64,000 nt of DNA, taken from Dyella flava. Its GTDB lineage: Bacteria; Pseudomonadota; Gammaproteobacteria; Xanthomonadales; Rhodanobacteraceae. The DNA lies in assembly GCF_016904955.1 (NCBI RefSeq), contig NZ_JADIKE010000032.1, forward strand, positions 1-64,000. The letters run 5' to 3'. The translations under genes were made by a program, and so were the position numbers. Under the pieces are notes generated by a model. It saw nothing but the letters and a program-made list of their open reading frames with translations. It made no database searches and was not told the origin of the DNA. This document shows, piece by piece, positions 43,482-54,629 of the stretch (position 1 is its first letter; every line of letters begins with the position of its first letter).

Positions 43482-45289
43482 ACCGGCTTGAGCGCCCCAT
43501 CGCCAAATCTACCGCGCGCCGCCAAGGCGCAGGCCCCAGCGCGCGCCGTCGCATGCTGCTGGTCGTGGGCATTCTGGGGGCCGCATCGGTTGGCCTGGTC
43601 GCGCGGGCGTTCGACCTGCAAGTGGTGCGCAAACAGTTCTATCAGGATCAAGGTGACGCGCGCTTCCTGCGCGAAGTGCCGATTCCGGTGTCGCGCGGCA
43701 CGATCTTCGATCGCAACGGCGAACCGTTGGCGGTATCCACGCCGATGGTGTCGATCACGGCGGTGCCGTCGCAAGTGCTGGAGAACGCCGACCGCATCCC
43801 CGCGCTGGCGCAGGCACTCGGTACCAATCCCGATGACCTGAAGAACTATCTCGAGCAGCGTTCCGATCGCGAATTCGCCTATCTGCGCCGGCAGATGAGT
43901 CCGGATGCAGCGCAGGCGGTGCTCGACCTGGGGGTGCCCGGCGTCAATGGTCAGCGCGAATACAAGCGCTATTACCCATCCGGTGAAGTGACCGCGCACG
44001 TGCTCGGTTTTACCAATATCGATGATCACGGGCAGGAAGGTCTGGAGCTCGCCTTCGATAGCTGGCTCTCCGGCAAGCCCGGCGCCAAGCGCGTGATCCG
44101 CGACCGCATGGGCCACATCGTGGAAGACGTGGAGCAGGTGCGTGCGCCGCAGCCGGGTCAGAACCTGACCCTCAGCATCGACCGCCGCATCCAGTTCCTC
44201 GCCTACAGCGAGTTGAAGAAACAGCTCGATGACGTCAACGCGGACTCGGGCGAGATGGTGGTGCTGGATGTGCACACCGGCGAAATCCTGGCCATGGTCA
44301 GCCTGCCGACTTACAACCCGAATGCGGTCACCGGCTCGAACGGGGCGCAGCGCCGCAATCGCGCGGTGACCGACGTGGTCGAGCCGGGTTCGACCATGAA
44401 GCCATTTACTCTCGCTGCGGGCCTGTCCAGCGGCAAGTACACGCCGACCTCGCCGATGGTCGACACCGGCAACGGCCACTGGATGTTCTACGGCCACGAT
44501 ATTCGCGACGACGACCCGAACGGATTGCTCACACCGACCGGCGTGTTGACCAAGTCCAGCAATATCGGCGCTGCCAAGATTTCGCTTTCGCTGGATACAC
44601 AGTTCGTCTATGACGCGTACAAAGCCTTCGGCTTTGGCGAGAGTACTGATAGCGGTTTCCCGGGTGAATCCTCCGGTTACCTGAAAGTGGGCAAGTTCTG
44701 GCGTCCGCTGGAAAAAGCCACCATGGCGTTTGGCTACGGCATGAACGTCACACCGCTGCAGCTGGCCAACGCCTACGCCACGCTGGCCGACGACGGGGTG
44801 ATGCACTCCCCCACCTTTATCAAGGGCGAGGACAACACGGGCAAGCAGATCGTGTCGCCGCAAATTGCGCGCGAACTGGTCGCCATGCTCGAAACCGTGA
44901 CGGCACCGGGTGGTACCGCCACGCGCGCGCAGATCGCCAATTACAGCGTGGCTGGCAAGACCGGGACCGCGCACCTGGCGGCGGCTGGCGGCTATGCCAA
45001 GAACAACTACAACTCGTTGTTCGCGGGCATCGTGCCGGCCACGAATCCGCGCCTGGTGGCGGTTGTGGTGATCAACAATCCGAAGAATGGTTACTTCGGC
45101 GGCGCGGTGTCTGCGCCGGTATTCCAGCGTGTGATGGATGGCGCCCTGCGTCTGCTTGATGTGCCGCCGGACAACATCGGCCGCTGGTACGTCGGTGGTC
45201 CGCTGCAGGCGGGTGGCGGTCTGGCCGGCAATGCGCCGGTGCAGAGCGGCAATGACGACACTGCCTCCAAGGAGGTAGTCGATCCATGA
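43478..45289 (+). CDS. ftsI: Septal transpeptidase FtsI (PBP3)
   Basis: 603-aa class B penicillin-binding protein cross-linking septal peptidoglycan. N-terminal basic cytoplasmic tail and membrane helix (MLLVVGILGAASVGLVARAF), pedestal domain (RGTIFDRNGEPLAVST), then the transpeptidase: SxxK in PGSTMKPF with S305, SxN in KSSNIGAAK, KTGT in VAGKTGTAHL. Overlaps ftsL and murE by four bases. Confidence 0.96.
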   Translation: MNRLERPIAKSTARRQGAGPSARRRMLLVVGILGAASVGLVARAFDLQVVRKQFYQDQGDARFLREVPIPVSRGTIFDRNGEPLAVSTPMVSITAVPSQVLENADRIPALAQALGTNPDDLKNYLEQRSDREFAYLRRQMSPDAAQAVLDLGVPGVNGQREYKRYYPSGEVTAHVLGFTNIDDHGQEGLELAFDSWLSGKPGAKRVIRDRMGHIVEDVEQVRAPQPGQNLTLSIDRRIQFLAYSELKKQLDDVNADSGEMVVLDVHTGEILAMVSLPTYNPNAVTGSNGAQRRNRAVTDVVEPGSTMKPFTLAAGLSSGKYTPTSPMVDTGNGHWMFYGHDIRDDDPNGLLTPTGVLTKSSNIGAAKISLSLDTQFVYDAYKAFGFGESTDSGFPGESSGYLKVGKFWRPLEKATMAFGYGMNVTPLQLANAYATLADDGVMHSPTFIKGEDNTGKQIVSPQIARELVAMLETVTAPGGTATRAQIANYSVAGKTGTAHLAAAGGYAKNNYNSLFAGIVPATNPRLVAVVVINNPKNGYFGGAVSAPVFQRVMDGALRLLDVPPDNIGRWYVGGPLQAGGGLAGNAPVQSGNDDTASKEVVDP

Positions 45290-46764
45290 GCGGCCAGCGC
45301 CTGGACCATCTGTTGCAAGGTATCGCAGAGACGACGGCCGCAGGGCCGATTGTTGTATCCGGGCTTGCGCTCGATTCGCGCGCGGTGCGCCGTGGCGATG
45401 CGTTCTTCGCGCTGCGTGGCACGCGCGGGCATGGGATTGAATTCGTACAAGGCGCCATCCAGCGCGGCGCCAGCGTGGTGCTGGCCGAGGCGCCGCCGTG
45501 TGGGCTGGAGCGTGATCCCGGCGTGCCGGTGCTGTGGATCGACGGCCTGCACACTTTTGTGGGCGAAATCGCTTCACGTTTCTTTGGCCGTCCGTCCGAG
45601 TCGATGCGCGTCATCGGTGTGACCGGCACGAACGGCAAAACATCGACCGTGCAGCTGCTGGCGCAGGCGCTGGAAAAGCTCGGTCACCGTACTGCCACCA
45701 TCGGTACGCTCGGTGCCGGCTTGCACGGTCAGTTGCGCGAAGGTGAACGCACTACGCCGGACGCCATTGCGGTACAGCGTCTGATGGCGGAATTCCGCCG
45801 TGACGGCGCTACGCATGTTGCGATGGAAGTCTCTTCGCATGCGCTGGAACAAGGGCGCGTGGCGGCGATGGATTTCGACGTGGCAGCGTTCACCAATCTC
45901 ACCCGCGACCACCTCGACTATCACGGCAGCATGCAAGCCTATGGCGCGGCCAAGGCCAAGCTGTTCGCGTGGCCGACGCTGCAAGCTGCGGTGATCAATA
46001 CCGATGATGCGTTTGGCCATGAGCTTGTCGGCAAGCTTGCGCCGAGCGTGCGTGCGCTGACGCTCAGCAGTGCCGGCGATGCGCAGGCCAGCATCGCCGC
46101 TGGCGATATCGTCACCTCGGCTGAAGGCGTGGCGTTCCAGTTGCGCACACCATGGGGCGAGCACCGCGTACGCAGTCGTCTGCTGGGGCGTTTCAATGTC
46201 GCGAATCTGCTGACCCTGGTCGGTTGTCTTGGCGCCTTGGGTGAATCGTTCGAGCGCATCATCGACGCCGTTGAATCGCTCGAACCGGTCAACGGGCGCA
46301 TGAATCGTATCGGTGGCGTGCAGGGCTTGCCGCTGGTGGTGGTCGATTACGCACACACGCCCGATGCGCTGGAGCAGGCGTTGACCGCGCTGCGTGCGCA
46401 TTGCGAAGCGCGGCTGATCTGCGTGTTCGGCTGCGGTGGCGAGCGCGATCCGGGCAAGCGTCCACAAATGGGCGAGATTGCCGAGCGGCTGGCCGACATC
46501 GTCATCGTCACCGATGACAACCCGCGCGGCGAGGATGGCGATCTGATCGTGTCGCAGATCCTGGCCGGCATGCAGCAACCCCAGGCGGCGAGTGTACAGC
46601 GGGATCGTGAAGCCGCGATTCGTGCGGCCTTGCAGATGGCGCGCGGCGGCGACGTCGTGCTGATTGCAGGCAAGGGCCACGAGACCTATCAGGAGGGCGC
46701 GGGCGGTAAGCGTGCGTTTGACGATATGGCGGTAGCGCGAGCCATTTTGGAGGGACACGCATGA
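45286..46764 (+). CDS. murE: UDP-MurNAc-L-Ala-D-Glu:meso-diaminopimelate ligase MurE
   Basis: 492-aa Mur ligase adding the third residue of the stem peptide. ATP loop GVTGTNGKTSTVQ, the carbamylated Lys region VSSHALEQGRV, YAHTPDALEQAL and the DNPR motif (TDDNPRGEDGDLI) that marks meso-DAP rather than Lys enzymes. In this organism its substrate's D-Glu may be produced by a non-MurD route (see murD finding). Overlaps ftsI and murF. Confidence 0.95.
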   Translation: MSGQRLDHLLQGIAETTAAGPIVVSGLALDSRAVRRGDAFFALRGTRGHGIEFVQGAIQRGASVVLAEAPPCGLERDPGVPVLWIDGLHTFVGEIASRFFGRPSESMRVIGVTGTNGKTSTVQLLAQALEKLGHRTATIGTLGAGLHGQLREGERTTPDAIAVQRLMAEFRRDGATHVAMEVSSHALEQGRVAAMDFDVAAFTNLTRDHLDYHGSMQAYGAAKAKLFAWPTLQAAVINTDDAFGHELVGKLAPSVRALTLSSAGDAQASIAAGDIVTSAEGVAFQLRTPWGEHRVRSRLLGRFNVANLLTLVGCLGALGESFERIIDAVESLEPVNGRMNRIGGVQGLPLVVVDYAHTPDALEQALTALRAHCEARLICVFGCGGERDPGKRPQMGEIAERLADIVIVTDDNPRGEDGDLIVSQILAGMQQPQAASVQRDREAAIRAALQMARGGDVVLIAGKGHETYQEGAGGKRAFDDMAVARAILEGHA

Positions 46765-48128
46765 TGCGCCTGAGCGCCATCGCCATGTGGACACACGGGC
46801 ATTTGCTGGGTGACGACGCCAGCATCACGGGTGTTGAGATCGATTCGCGCAAGGTCAAGCCCGGCGACCTGTTCGTTGCGTTCAAGGGTGAGCGCGTGGA
46901 TGGCCACGATTATCTTGCCGACGCGAAAGCGCATGGCGCGGCGGCTGCCCTGGTCGAGCGCCGGATCGATATCGATCTGCCGCAAGTACAAGTGGAGAAC
47001 GCCGAACTGGCGCTGGGCGATCTTGCCAGCGCAGTGCGCGCTCAGCGCAATGCGCGGGTGATTGGCATTACCGGGTCCAACGGCAAGACCACCGTGAAAA
47101 CGCTGACGGCGTCGATCCTGTCGCGCCATGGCCGTACCCATTTCAACACCGGCAGCTTCAATAACGAGATCGGCTTGCCACTGACCTTGCTGTGGATGCC
47201 GGAAGACACGGAATACGCCGTGCTAGAGATGGGCGCCGGCAAGCCGGGCGATATCGAATACCTTGCTGCCATCGCACGGCCCGATATCGGGCTCGTCAAT
47301 CTCATAGCGCCCGCGCATCTTGAGCGGATGGGTACGATCGAGATGGTGGCGGAAACCAAGGGTGCGGTGTATCACGCCCTGCCGGCCGATGGCGTGGCGA
47401 TCATCAACGCCGACGACGCCTTTGCCAGTTTTTTTGCGGGGCTGGCCGGTGCTCGCAAAGTGCTGCGCTTCGGCCTGGATCACAAGGCGGATATTGGCGC
47501 GGACATCCTCGATCAACGCGTCGATGGCTCGCACTTCGTCTTGAGCACGCCGCACGGCGATGCCGATGTGCAATTGCCGCTGCCTGGCCGTCACAACATC
47601 GCCAACGCCCTGGCTGCGAGCGCGATTGCGCTCGCGCTGGATGTGCCGCTGGACACGATCGTGGAGGGGCTGGAGCAGGCATCGGCGGTGGAAGGCCGTC
47701 TGAAGCGCATGACGATGCCGGCGGGTTGGACGCTGATCGACGACAGTTACAACGCCAACCCCAGTTCCATGCATGCGGCGATCGATACCCTTGCCCTGGC
47801 AGAAGGCGAGCGCTGGCTGGTGCTGGGCGACATGGCCGAGCTGGGAACGGATGCACGCGCCTTGCATGCCGGTGTCGGCCGCCACGCGCGCGAGCGCGGC
47901 ATCCAGAAATTGTTCGCGGTGGGGCCGTTGAATGCCGCCGCCGTTGAGGCATTCGGCGCAGGTGGCGTCCATTACGAAGACAAGACGGCGTTGATCGACG
48001 CCTTGCGGGTTCAATTGCATGCGGGTGTTACCTGTCTGGTGAAGGGCTCGCACTCGGCGGGTATGGAACACGTTGTGGCTGCGCTGAAAAACGGCCAGCC
48101 GAAGGAGGGTGCGCCCAATGCTGCTTGA
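46761..48128 (+). CDS. murF: UDP-MurNAc-tripeptide D-Ala-D-Ala ligase MurF
   Basis: 455-aa Mur ligase completing the pentapeptide. ATP loop [60 protein letters not shown] and LGDMAELG are all present. Cytoplasmic. Overlaps murE by ATGA and mraY by 11 bp; the mraY ribosome site GAAGGAGG lies inside its 3' end. Confidence 0.96.
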   Translation: MMRLSAIAMWTHGHLLGDDASITGVEIDSRKVKPGDLFVAFKGERVDGHDYLADAKAHGAAAALVERRIDIDLPQVQVENAELALGDLASAVRAQRNARVIGITGSNGKTTVKTLTASILSRHGRTHFNTGSFNNEIGLPLTLLWMPEDTEYAVLEMGAGKPGDIEYLAAIARPDIGLVNLIAPAHLERMGTIEMVAETKGAVYHALPADGVAIINADDAFASFFAGLAGARKVLRFGLDHKADIGADILDQRVDGSHFVLSTPHGDADVQLPLPGRHNIANALAASAIALALDVPLDTIVEGLEQASAVEGRLKRMTMPAGWTLIDDSYNANPSSMHAAIDTLALAEGERWLVLGDMAELGTDARALHAGVGRHARERGIQKLFAVGPLNAAAVEAFGAGGVHYEDKTALIDALRVQLHAGVTCLVKGSHSAGMEHVVAALKNGQPKEGAPNAA

Positions 48129-49200
48129 ATTGGCGGATTGGATGGCACGGCATTTCACCGCCATGCATCTTTTTCAGTACATCACTTTCCGCACGATCAT
48201 GGCGGCGTTGACCTCCATGGCGATGTCGTTGCTGTTCGGTCCTGCGCTGATCCGCAAGCTTGCCGCGCTCAAGGCTGGCCAGGTGGTACGCAAGGATGGC
48301 CCGCAGTCGCATCTTTCCAAGGCCGGTACGCCGACGATGGGCGGCGTGATGATTCTGCTGTCCGTTGTCGTCGCGACCTTGGTATGGGCGGATTTGAACA
48401 ATCGCTACGTGTGGCTGGTGCTGGCGGTACTGGTGTGTTTTGGCGCGATCGGCTTCTACGACGACTACCGCAAGCTGGTGCTGAAGGATAGCCGCGGACT
48501 GGCGTCGCGCTGGAAATATTTCTGGCAGTCGGTGTTTGGTCTGGTGGCGGCGTGGTTCCTTTTTCACACCGCCGTCAATCCGGCAGAAACGTCGTTGTTC
48601 GTGCCCCTGTTCAAGCACGTGGAGATTCCGCTGGGCGTGTTCTTCCTCGTGGTCACCTATTTCATGATCGTTGGTTTCTCCAACGCGGTGAATCTCACCG
48701 ACGGCCTGGATGGCCTGGCGATCATGCCGACCGTGCTGGTGTCGGGCGCATTGGGCGTGTTCGCGTACCTTGCGGGCAACAAGGTGTTCTCCGAATACCT
48801 GGGCATCCCGGCGATTCCGGGTGCGGGCGAACTGGCGGTGTTCTGTGGCGCGATGTCCGGCGCCGGTTTGGGTTTCCTGTGGTTCAACACCTATCCCGCG
48901 CAGGTCTTCATGGGTGATGTCGGCGCGCTGGCCATCGGGGCCGCGCTGGCTGCCATCGCGGTGATCGTGCGGCAGGAAATCGTGCTGCTGATCATGGGCG
49001 GCGTATTCGTGATGGAAACCGCTTCAGTGATGTTGCAGGTCGCCAGCTTCAAGATGACCGGCAAGCGCATCTTCCGCATGGCGCCGATCCATCACCACTT
49101 TGAATTGAAAGGCTGGCCCGAACCTCGGGTCATCGTGCGGTTCTGGATCATCAGCGTGGTGCTGGTGCTCATTGGCTTGGCTACGTTGAAGGTGCGTTGA
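48118..49200 (+). CDS. mraY: Phospho-MurNAc-pentapeptide transferase MraY
   Basis: 360-aa inner-membrane enzyme forming lipid I on undecaprenyl phosphate. About ten membrane segments. Seen: [25 protein letters not shown], the catalytic [14 protein letters not shown] and the [15 protein letters not shown] loop. ATG 48118 has GAAGGAGG nine bases away. Only three bases separate its stop from ftsW; in most gammaproteobacteria murD lies here. Confidence 0.97.
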   Translation: MLLELADWMARHFTAMHLFQYITFRTIMAALTSMAMSLLFGPALIRKLAALKAGQVVRKDGPQSHLSKAGTPTMGGVMILLSVVVATLVWADLNNRYVWLVLAVLVCFGAIGFYDDYRKLVLKDSRGLASRWKYFWQSVFGLVAAWFLFHTAVNPAETSLFVPLFKHVEIPLGVFFLVVTYFMIVGFSNAVNLTDGLDGLAIMPTVLVSGALGVFAYLAGNKVFSEYLGIPAIPGAGELAVFCGAMSGAGLGFLWFNTYPAQVFMGDVGALAIGAALAAIAVIVRQEIVLLIMGGVFVMETASVMLQVASFKMTGKRIFRMAPIHHHFELKGWPEPRVIVRFWIISVVLVLIGLATLKVR

Positions 49201-49203
49201 GCG

Positions 49204-50442
49204 ATGTTTGGCTTTGACTCCACACAAGCAAAGCGCCGGCAGGGCCCGCGCGGCAAGTTCGACTTGCCGCTGCTGGTGGCCTTGGTCGGTCTTGCGTGCG
49301 TGGGTGTCGTGATGGTGGCATCGAGCTCGATTTCGGTGGCCGACAGTTCGCACCTGGGGCAGTTCTATTACCTCAAGCGTCACCTGCTCTATCTCTCGAT
49401 CGGTCTGGTGGCGGCCGGTGTCGCCATGCGCACCGAGCTGAAGGTGATAGAGAAACACGCCTTCTTCCTGATGCTGGTGGCGTTCATCATGCTGCTTGCA
49501 GTCTTTGTGCCGCACTTCGGCATGAAGCTCAACGGCGCCAGACGCTGGCTCAACCTGATCGTGACTTCGTTCCAGCCGGTTGAAGCGGTCAAGCTGATAC
49601 TTGTGGTGTATCTGGCCAGCTATCTGGTTCGTCATCGCGAAAGCATCGAGACGCGCTTCCTCGGATTGATCAAGCCGCTTGCGATAGCGGGCGTGATGGT
49701 GCTGCTGTTGCTGGCGCAGCCAGACTTCGGTTCGGCCACGCTGATCATCGCAGTAACGATCGCCATGGTCTGGCTGGGCGGGGCGCGGCCGATCTTTCTG
49801 TTCATCATGGGCTTGCCGCTGATGCCGCTGTTGGCGATCGCGGCGACCAGCGAAAGCTACCGCATGAAGCGCCTGACCTCGTTCATGAATCCGTGGGCGC
49901 ATCCGTTCGACGACGGCTTCCAGCTCACCCAATCGCTGATGGCGATCGGCCGTGGTGAGTGGATGGGCGTGGGCCTGGGCTCGAGCGTATTGAAGTTGTC
50001 GTATCTGCCCGAGGCACATACCGACTTCATCTTCGCGGTGATCGGCGAGGAGCTGGGCCTGTTCGGCGTCATTGCCGTGATGAGCCTGTTTGCCCTCACC
50101 GTTTGGCGTGGTCTGCACGTGGGGCTGAAGGGCGTGGAAATCGGCCAGCGCTTTGCCGGCTATATCGCGTTCGGCATCGCGTTGATGCTCGGTCTGCAGA
50201 CCATGGTGTCGATCGGCGTGAACCTTGGTGCATTGCCGACCAAGGGCCTCACGCTTCCGTTGATCAGCTATGGTGGTTCGTCGATCGTGCTGACCTGCGC
50301 GATGGCAGGCGTCATGCTGCGCGCCACCTTCGAGATTTATCGCGCGCTCGATGCACGCCATATGGCGACCCGCGTCCCGGCGGCCAGTGCATCCGATGCG
50401 AACCCGGCAAACGCGCGCGAGCGCGAGGCGGTGGCGGCATGA
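49204..50442 (+). CDS. ftsW: Septal SEDS glycosyltransferase FtsW
   Basis: 412-aa polytopic SEDS protein that polymerises septal glycan with FtsI. About ten membrane segments; conserved NGARRWLNL, FQPVEAVKL, LLLAQPDFGSA, the GIGLGSS-type GVGLGSSVLK, LPEAHTDFIFAVIGEELG and GLTLPLISYGGSS. Starts directly after mraY and overlaps murG by ATGA. Confidence 0.95.
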   Translation: MFGFDSTQAKRRQGPRGKFDLPLLVALVGLACVGVVMVASSSISVADSSHLGQFYYLKRHLLYLSIGLVAAGVAMRTELKVIEKHAFFLMLVAFIMLLAVFVPHFGMKLNGARRWLNLIVTSFQPVEAVKLILVVYLASYLVRHRESIETRFLGLIKPLAIAGVMVLLLLAQPDFGSATLIIAVTIAMVWLGGARPIFLFIMGLPLMPLLAIAATSESYRMKRLTSFMNPWAHPFDDGFQLTQSLMAIGRGEWMGVGLGSSVLKLSYLPEAHTDFIFAVIGEELGLFGVIAVMSLFALTVWRGLHVGLKGVEIGQRFAGYIAFGIALMLGLQTMVSIGVNLGALPTKGLTLPLISYGGSSIVLTCAMAGVMLRATFEIYRALDARHMATRVPAASASDANPANAREREAVAA

Positions 50443-51512
50443 ACGCGCAGTCACCCGTACTGATCATGGCCGGTGGTACCGGCGGCCACATTTTCCCCGG
50501 GCTGGCCGTGGCGGAAACGCTGCGCACGCAAGGCGTGCCGGTGGTATGGCTGGGCGCCGTCGGCGGCATGGAAACCAAGGTGGTGCCGGCGCACGGGATC
50601 GAATTGCATACGGTCGCTGTGGGTGGTCTGCGTGGCAAGGGTTTGAAAACGCGCTTGCTGGCGCCGTGGATGTTGTTGCGCGCCTTGCTTTCCTCGCTGG
50701 CAGTGCTGCATCGCTTGAAACCGCGCAGTGTGCTGTCGATGGGAGGCTATGTAGCAGGGCCGGGTGGCATCGCTGCGCGCCTGTTGCGTCGTCCGCTACT
50801 GGTGCATGAACAGAATCGCGTGGCCGGCTTCACCAATCGCAAGCTGGCGGCACACGCCAGTCGCGTGATGGCCGGCTTCGCCGACAGTTTGCCGAATGCG
50901 CAGTGGGTGGGTAATCCGGTGCGCGGAGCTATCGCCTCGTTGCCGTCGCCTGCGCAGCGGATGGCCGGACGCAGCGGCAAGCCGCACTTGCTGGTGCTGG
51001 GTGGCAGCTTGGGTGCGCGTGCCTTGAATCTTTCCGTTCCGCAGGCACTGGCGAGCATGCCGATGGAGCAGCGGCCAGAAGTGCTGCATCAGTGCGGCAG
51101 CCGCGGCATCGACGAGGCGCGCAAGGCTTACGCGGACGCGGGTGTCGAGGCTCAGATTGTGCCGTTTATCGAGGATATGGCCGGCACGTATGCCTGGGCC
51201 GATCTGGCTGTGTGCCGTGCGGGCGCGCTGACGCTTGCTGAGCTCACCGCTAGTGGCCTGGGTGCAGTGCTCGTGCCGTTCCCGCATGCGGTGGACGACC
51301 ACCAAACCCGCAACGCTGAGGCGCTGGTCGCGGCCGGTGCGGCTGAATTGATACAGGAGCGAGACCTGGATACGAAGGATTTGGCGCAGCGACTGAGTAC
51401 CTTGCTGGGCAATCGCGCTGCGATGCTGGCGATGGCAGAAGCCGCGCGGACGCTGGCAAAGCCGGATGCCGCGGCAGACATCGCCCGCGCTTGCTTGGAG
51501 GTGGCCGCATGA
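50439..51512 (+). CDS. murG: UDP-GlcNAc:lipid I transferase MurG
   Basis: 357-aa GT-B glycosyltransferase turning lipid I into lipid II at the inner face of the membrane. N-terminal GGTGGHIFPGLAVAE, then [51 protein letters not shown] and the UDP-GlcNAc site CRAGALTLAELTASGLGAVLVP...AVDDHQ. ATGA overlaps at both ends. Confidence 0.96.
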   Translation: MNAQSPVLIMAGGTGGHIFPGLAVAETLRTQGVPVVWLGAVGGMETKVVPAHGIELHTVAVGGLRGKGLKTRLLAPWMLLRALLSSLAVLHRLKPRSVLSMGGYVAGPGGIAARLLRRPLLVHEQNRVAGFTNRKLAAHASRVMAGFADSLPNAQWVGNPVRGAIASLPSPAQRMAGRSGKPHLLVLGGSLGARALNLSVPQALASMPMEQRPEVLHQCGSRGIDEARKAYADAGVEAQIVPFIEDMAGTYAWADLAVCRAGALTLAELTASGLGAVLVPFPHAVDDHQTRNAEALVAAGAAELIQERDLDTKDLAQRLSTLLGNRAAMLAMAEAARTLAKPDAAADIARACLEVAA

Positions 51513-52951
51513 CGCCGCGTCGCCTGCTTGCACACGAAGATTTGATGAGCACCTTCCGCCGCGTGCATTTCATCGGCATCGGCGGCGTGGGTATGAGTGG
51601 TATTGCCGAAGTGCTGCATAACCTCGGTTATGCCGTGTCCGGCTCGGATCGCAGTGAGTCGCCGACAGCTCTGCGTCTGCGCGGATTGGGCATCGATGTG
51701 CACATTGGTCATGCCGCTGCGCATATCGGCGATGCCGATGTCGTGGTGACTTCCAGTGCAATCAAAAGCGACAACCCGGAACTGGTCGCCGCCCGCGAGG
51801 CGCGCATTCCGGTGATTCCGCGTGCCGAAATGCTGGGCGAACTGATGCGTTTTCGCCGTGGCGTCGCGATTGCCGGGACCCACGGCAAGACCACCACCAC
51901 TAGCCTGGTTGCCAGCGTGCTGGCGGAAGCCAATTACGATCCGACGTTCGTGATCGGCGGACAGCTCAACGCTGCTGGCGCGAATGCGCGCCTGGGTACG
52001 GGGCAGTATCTGGTGGCCGAAGCGGATGAGTCGGACGGTTCATTCCTGCTGCTCTCGCCGGTCATCGCGGTAGTCACCAATATCGATGCGGATCACCTGG
52101 AAAACTATCAGGGTGATTTCGCGCTGGTACGCAAAGCCTTCAGCGACTTCCTGCACCGTTTGCCGTTCTACGGTCTGGCCGTGCTGTGCGTGGATGATCC
52201 GGAGGTGGCAGACCTAGCCGAGATCACCGCGCGTCGCGTGATGACCTATGGCATCGATGCCGAGCATGCGGATGTGCGCGCGATCAACGTCGAGCAGCGC
52301 GGCTTCGAAATGCATTTCGATTTGCTGCTGCCGGGCGTTGGTCATCCGATTCCGGTCAGGCTTAACCTGCCGGGCCGGCACAACGTGCTGAACGCCTTGG
52401 CCGCTGCGTCGGTGGGTTGGCAGCTTGGTGTCGAGGCCGATGCCATCGCTCATGCGCTGGCACACTTTCAGGGTGTGGGTCGCCGTTTCCATCGTCGCGG
52501 CGAGATCGCGCTGGATAAAGGTAAGGCGATGTTGGTCGATGACTACGGTCATCATCCACGCGAGCTTGCCGCAGTGTTCGCGGCAGCGCGTGGCGGTTGG
52601 CCGGATCGTCGCCTCGTGGTGGGCTTCCAGCCGCATCGTTATAGCCGTACGCGCGACCTGCTCGATGACTTCGCGAACGTACTGGCTGAGGCCGATGTGC
52701 TGGTGCTCACCGAGGTCTATCCGGCCGGCGAAGCGCCGATCGCCGGTGCCGATGGTCGTGCGCTTGCTCGTGCTGTTCGTGCACGCGGCAAGGTGGATCC
52801 GGTGCTGATCGGCCATCCGCGTGAGTTGAAAGACACCCTGCCGGCGCTGTTGCGCGACGGCGATTTGTTGCTGTTGCTTGGCGCCGGCGATATCGGTGCC
52901 GCGGCGGTGGAGTTGGCTCAGCTGGGCCATTTGAGGACGAGCGAAACATGA
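51509..52951 (+). CDS. murC: UDP-MurNAc:L-alanine ligase MurC
   Basis: 480-aa Mur ligase adding the first residue. N-terminal nucleotide fold [21 protein letters not shown] loop [45 protein letters not shown] and [12 protein letters not shown] 51509 overlaps murG; an in-frame ATG at 51545 just before the conserved region could be used instead. Confidence 0.95.
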   Translation: MTPRRLLAHEDLMSTFRRVHFIGIGGVGMSGIAEVLHNLGYAVSGSDRSESPTALRLRGLGIDVHIGHAAAHIGDADVVVTSSAIKSDNPELVAAREARIPVIPRAEMLGELMRFRRGVAIAGTHGKTTTTSLVASVLAEANYDPTFVIGGQLNAAGANARLGTGQYLVAEADESDGSFLLLSPVIAVVTNIDADHLENYQGDFALVRKAFSDFLHRLPFYGLAVLCVDDPEVADLAEITARRVMTYGIDAEHADVRAINVEQRGFEMHFDLLLPGVGHPIPVRLNLPGRHNVLNALAAASVGWQLGVEADAIAHALAHFQGVGRRFHRRGEIALDKGKAMLVDDYGHHPRELAAVFAAARGGWPDRRLVVGFQPHRYSRTRDLLDDFANVLAEADVLVLTEVYPAGEAPIAGADGRALARAVRARGKVDPVLIGHPRELKDTLPALLRDGDLLLLLGAGDIGAAAVELAQLGHLRTSET

Positions 52952-53886
52952 GCAAGATCCAGGACCCCGCCCAATTTGGTCGTGTTGCCGTCGTGATGGG
53001 CGGCAGCTCGGCCGAGCGTGAGGTGTCGCTCGACTCCGGTCGCAACGTACTCGCCGCGCTGAAGGCGCGTGGTGTCGATGCGCATGCGATCGATGGCATA
53101 CCGGCGCTGCTCGATGCATTGCGCGCGGGCCACTTCGCGCGCGTCTTCAATATCCTGCATGGCCAGCACGGCGGCGGCGAGGATGGGGTGCTGCAGGGGG
53201 CGCTGGAGTCCTTGCATGTGCCGTACACCGGTTCAGGTGTACTGGGCTCCGCCTTGTCGATGGACAAGACGCGTTCCAAACGCGTATGGCAATCGCTGGG
53301 CTTGCCGACTCCGAAGTTCGTGGCGCTTCCGCGCGGCACGGATGTCCATGCTGCTGCGAAAGAAATTGGCTTCCCGCTGATCGTGAAGCCAGCCTGCGAA
53401 GGCTCCAGCGTCGGTGTCACGCGTGTCTTCGAGGAAAAGGATCTGGATGCCGCGGTGGCGTTGGCTGAGAAGTATCCGGGTGACTTGTTGATGGAAACCC
53501 TGATCGAGGGCGATGAACTCACCGTCGGCATTCTCGGCCGCCAGGTATTGCCGAGCATCCATATCGTGCCGAAGGGTGCGTTCTACGACTACAACGCCAA
53601 GTACATTGCCGAAGACACGCGCTACATCTGCCCGGGTCTGGAAGGCGATGCCGAGGCGGCGCTGCGCGCGCTGTCGCTGGAGGCTTTCGACGCGCTGGGT
53701 TGCTACGGCTGGGGGCGCGTTGACGTGATGCGTGACCGCCAGGGCCGCAACTGGCTGCTGGAAGTGAATACCGCGCCGGGCATGACGTCGCACTCGCTGG
53801 TACCGAAAGCGGCAGCCGTCGCCGGCATCGATTACCAGGAGCTTTGCTGGCGCGTGCTCGAAACCAGTTTCAGGGGGGATGCATGA
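52948..53886 (+). CDS. ddl: D-alanine:D-alanine ligase
   Basis: 312-aa ATP-grasp enzyme of the DdlB type. Seen: [79 protein letters not shown] and [18 protein letters not shown]. It supplies D-Ala-D-Ala to MurF. ATGA overlaps with murC and ftsQ. Confidence 0.96.
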   Translation: MSKIQDPAQFGRVAVVMGGSSAEREVSLDSGRNVLAALKARGVDAHAIDGIPALLDALRAGHFARVFNILHGQHGGGEDGVLQGALESLHVPYTGSGVLGSALSMDKTRSKRVWQSLGLPTPKFVALPRGTDVHAAAKEIGFPLIVKPACEGSSVGVTRVFEEKDLDAAVALAEKYPGDLLMETLIEGDELTVGILGRQVLPSIHIVPKGAFYDYNAKYIAEDTRYICPGLEGDAEAALRALSLEAFDALGCYGWGRVDVMRDRQGRNWLLEVNTAPGMTSHSLVPKAAAVAGIDYQELCWRVLETSFRGDA

Positions 53887-54629
53887 GGGGGAGCATTCGC
53901 CTCGTCGCCTGGTGTCTGGCCATCGCCCTGGTGGTGATGCCGATTGTCGGCGTGTTGTGCGGCTGGTTTGCCGCCAACCGCTGGCCGGTGACCCAGTTGA
54001 CGGTGCAGGCCGAGTTCAAGCACGTGAGTGCGGATCAGATCCGCGCCACCGTGCTGCCGCGTCTCGGTAAAGGCTTCTTCGCATTGAACCTCGATGCCGT
54101 ACAAAAGGCGGTCGCCGCGCTGCCGTGGGTGGAGTCGGTGGAGGCAAGCAAGCGCTGGCCCGATACCTTGCTTCTGCGTGTTTACGAACGTCAGCCGTTT
54201 GCACGCTGGAATGGCGATCAGCTGATCAGCCAGGAAGGCAAGGTGTTTTCTGTGCCGGATGCGGCCGATTACGGTCAGCTGCCCGACCTGCATGGGCCGG
54301 ATGATCATCTCGCTGAAGTCGTCAGCTTCTTTGCCGATGTGCAGAAAGCCTTTACCGGCACCCATCTGAAGATCACCGGCGTCACGTTGACCGAGCGCGG
54401 CAGCTGGAGCGTCGCGACGGATTCCGGCGCGCAGATCGTGATCGGTGACCGCAATCAGGCCGGCCGGCGCTTGCGCCGTTTCCTCGACGTGTATCCGCAA
54501 GTGATGACTGGCCACGACCAAGGTTTTGTGTACGCCGATCTTCGTTATACCAACGGCTTCGCCGTGAAATGGCCGCAAGCGCCGGCCGCCCCGACCGCTC
54601 CGACAGCCGGAGGCACGCCCCGCACATGA
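53883..54629 (+). CDS. ftsQ: Cell division protein FtsQ
   Basis: 248-aa bitopic divisome scaffold. One membrane helix, [23 protein letters not shown], then POTRA-like domain ([49 protein letters not shown]) and the beta domain; short C-terminal Pro/Ala tail. Shorter at the N-terminus than E. coli FtsQ. Start at ATG 53883 overlapping ddl; overlaps ftsA. Confidence 0.93.
   Translation: MRGSIRLVAWCLAIALVVMPIVGVLCGWFAANRWPVTQLTVQAEFKHVSADQIRATVLPRLGKGFFALNLDAVQKAVAALPWVESVEASKRWPDTLLLRVYERQPFARWNGDQLISQEGKVFSVPDAADYGQLPDLHGPDDHLAEVVSFFADVQKAFTGTHLKITGVTLTERGSWSVATDSGAQIVIGDRNQAGRRLRRFLDVYPQVMTGHDQGFVYADLRYTNGFAVKWPQAPAAPTAPTAGGTPRT

Noticed and set aside
43289..45577. 762-aa minus-strand frame opposite ftsI
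   Set aside because: Very long but consists of His/Arg/Ala-rich antisense translation of ftsI; no domains.
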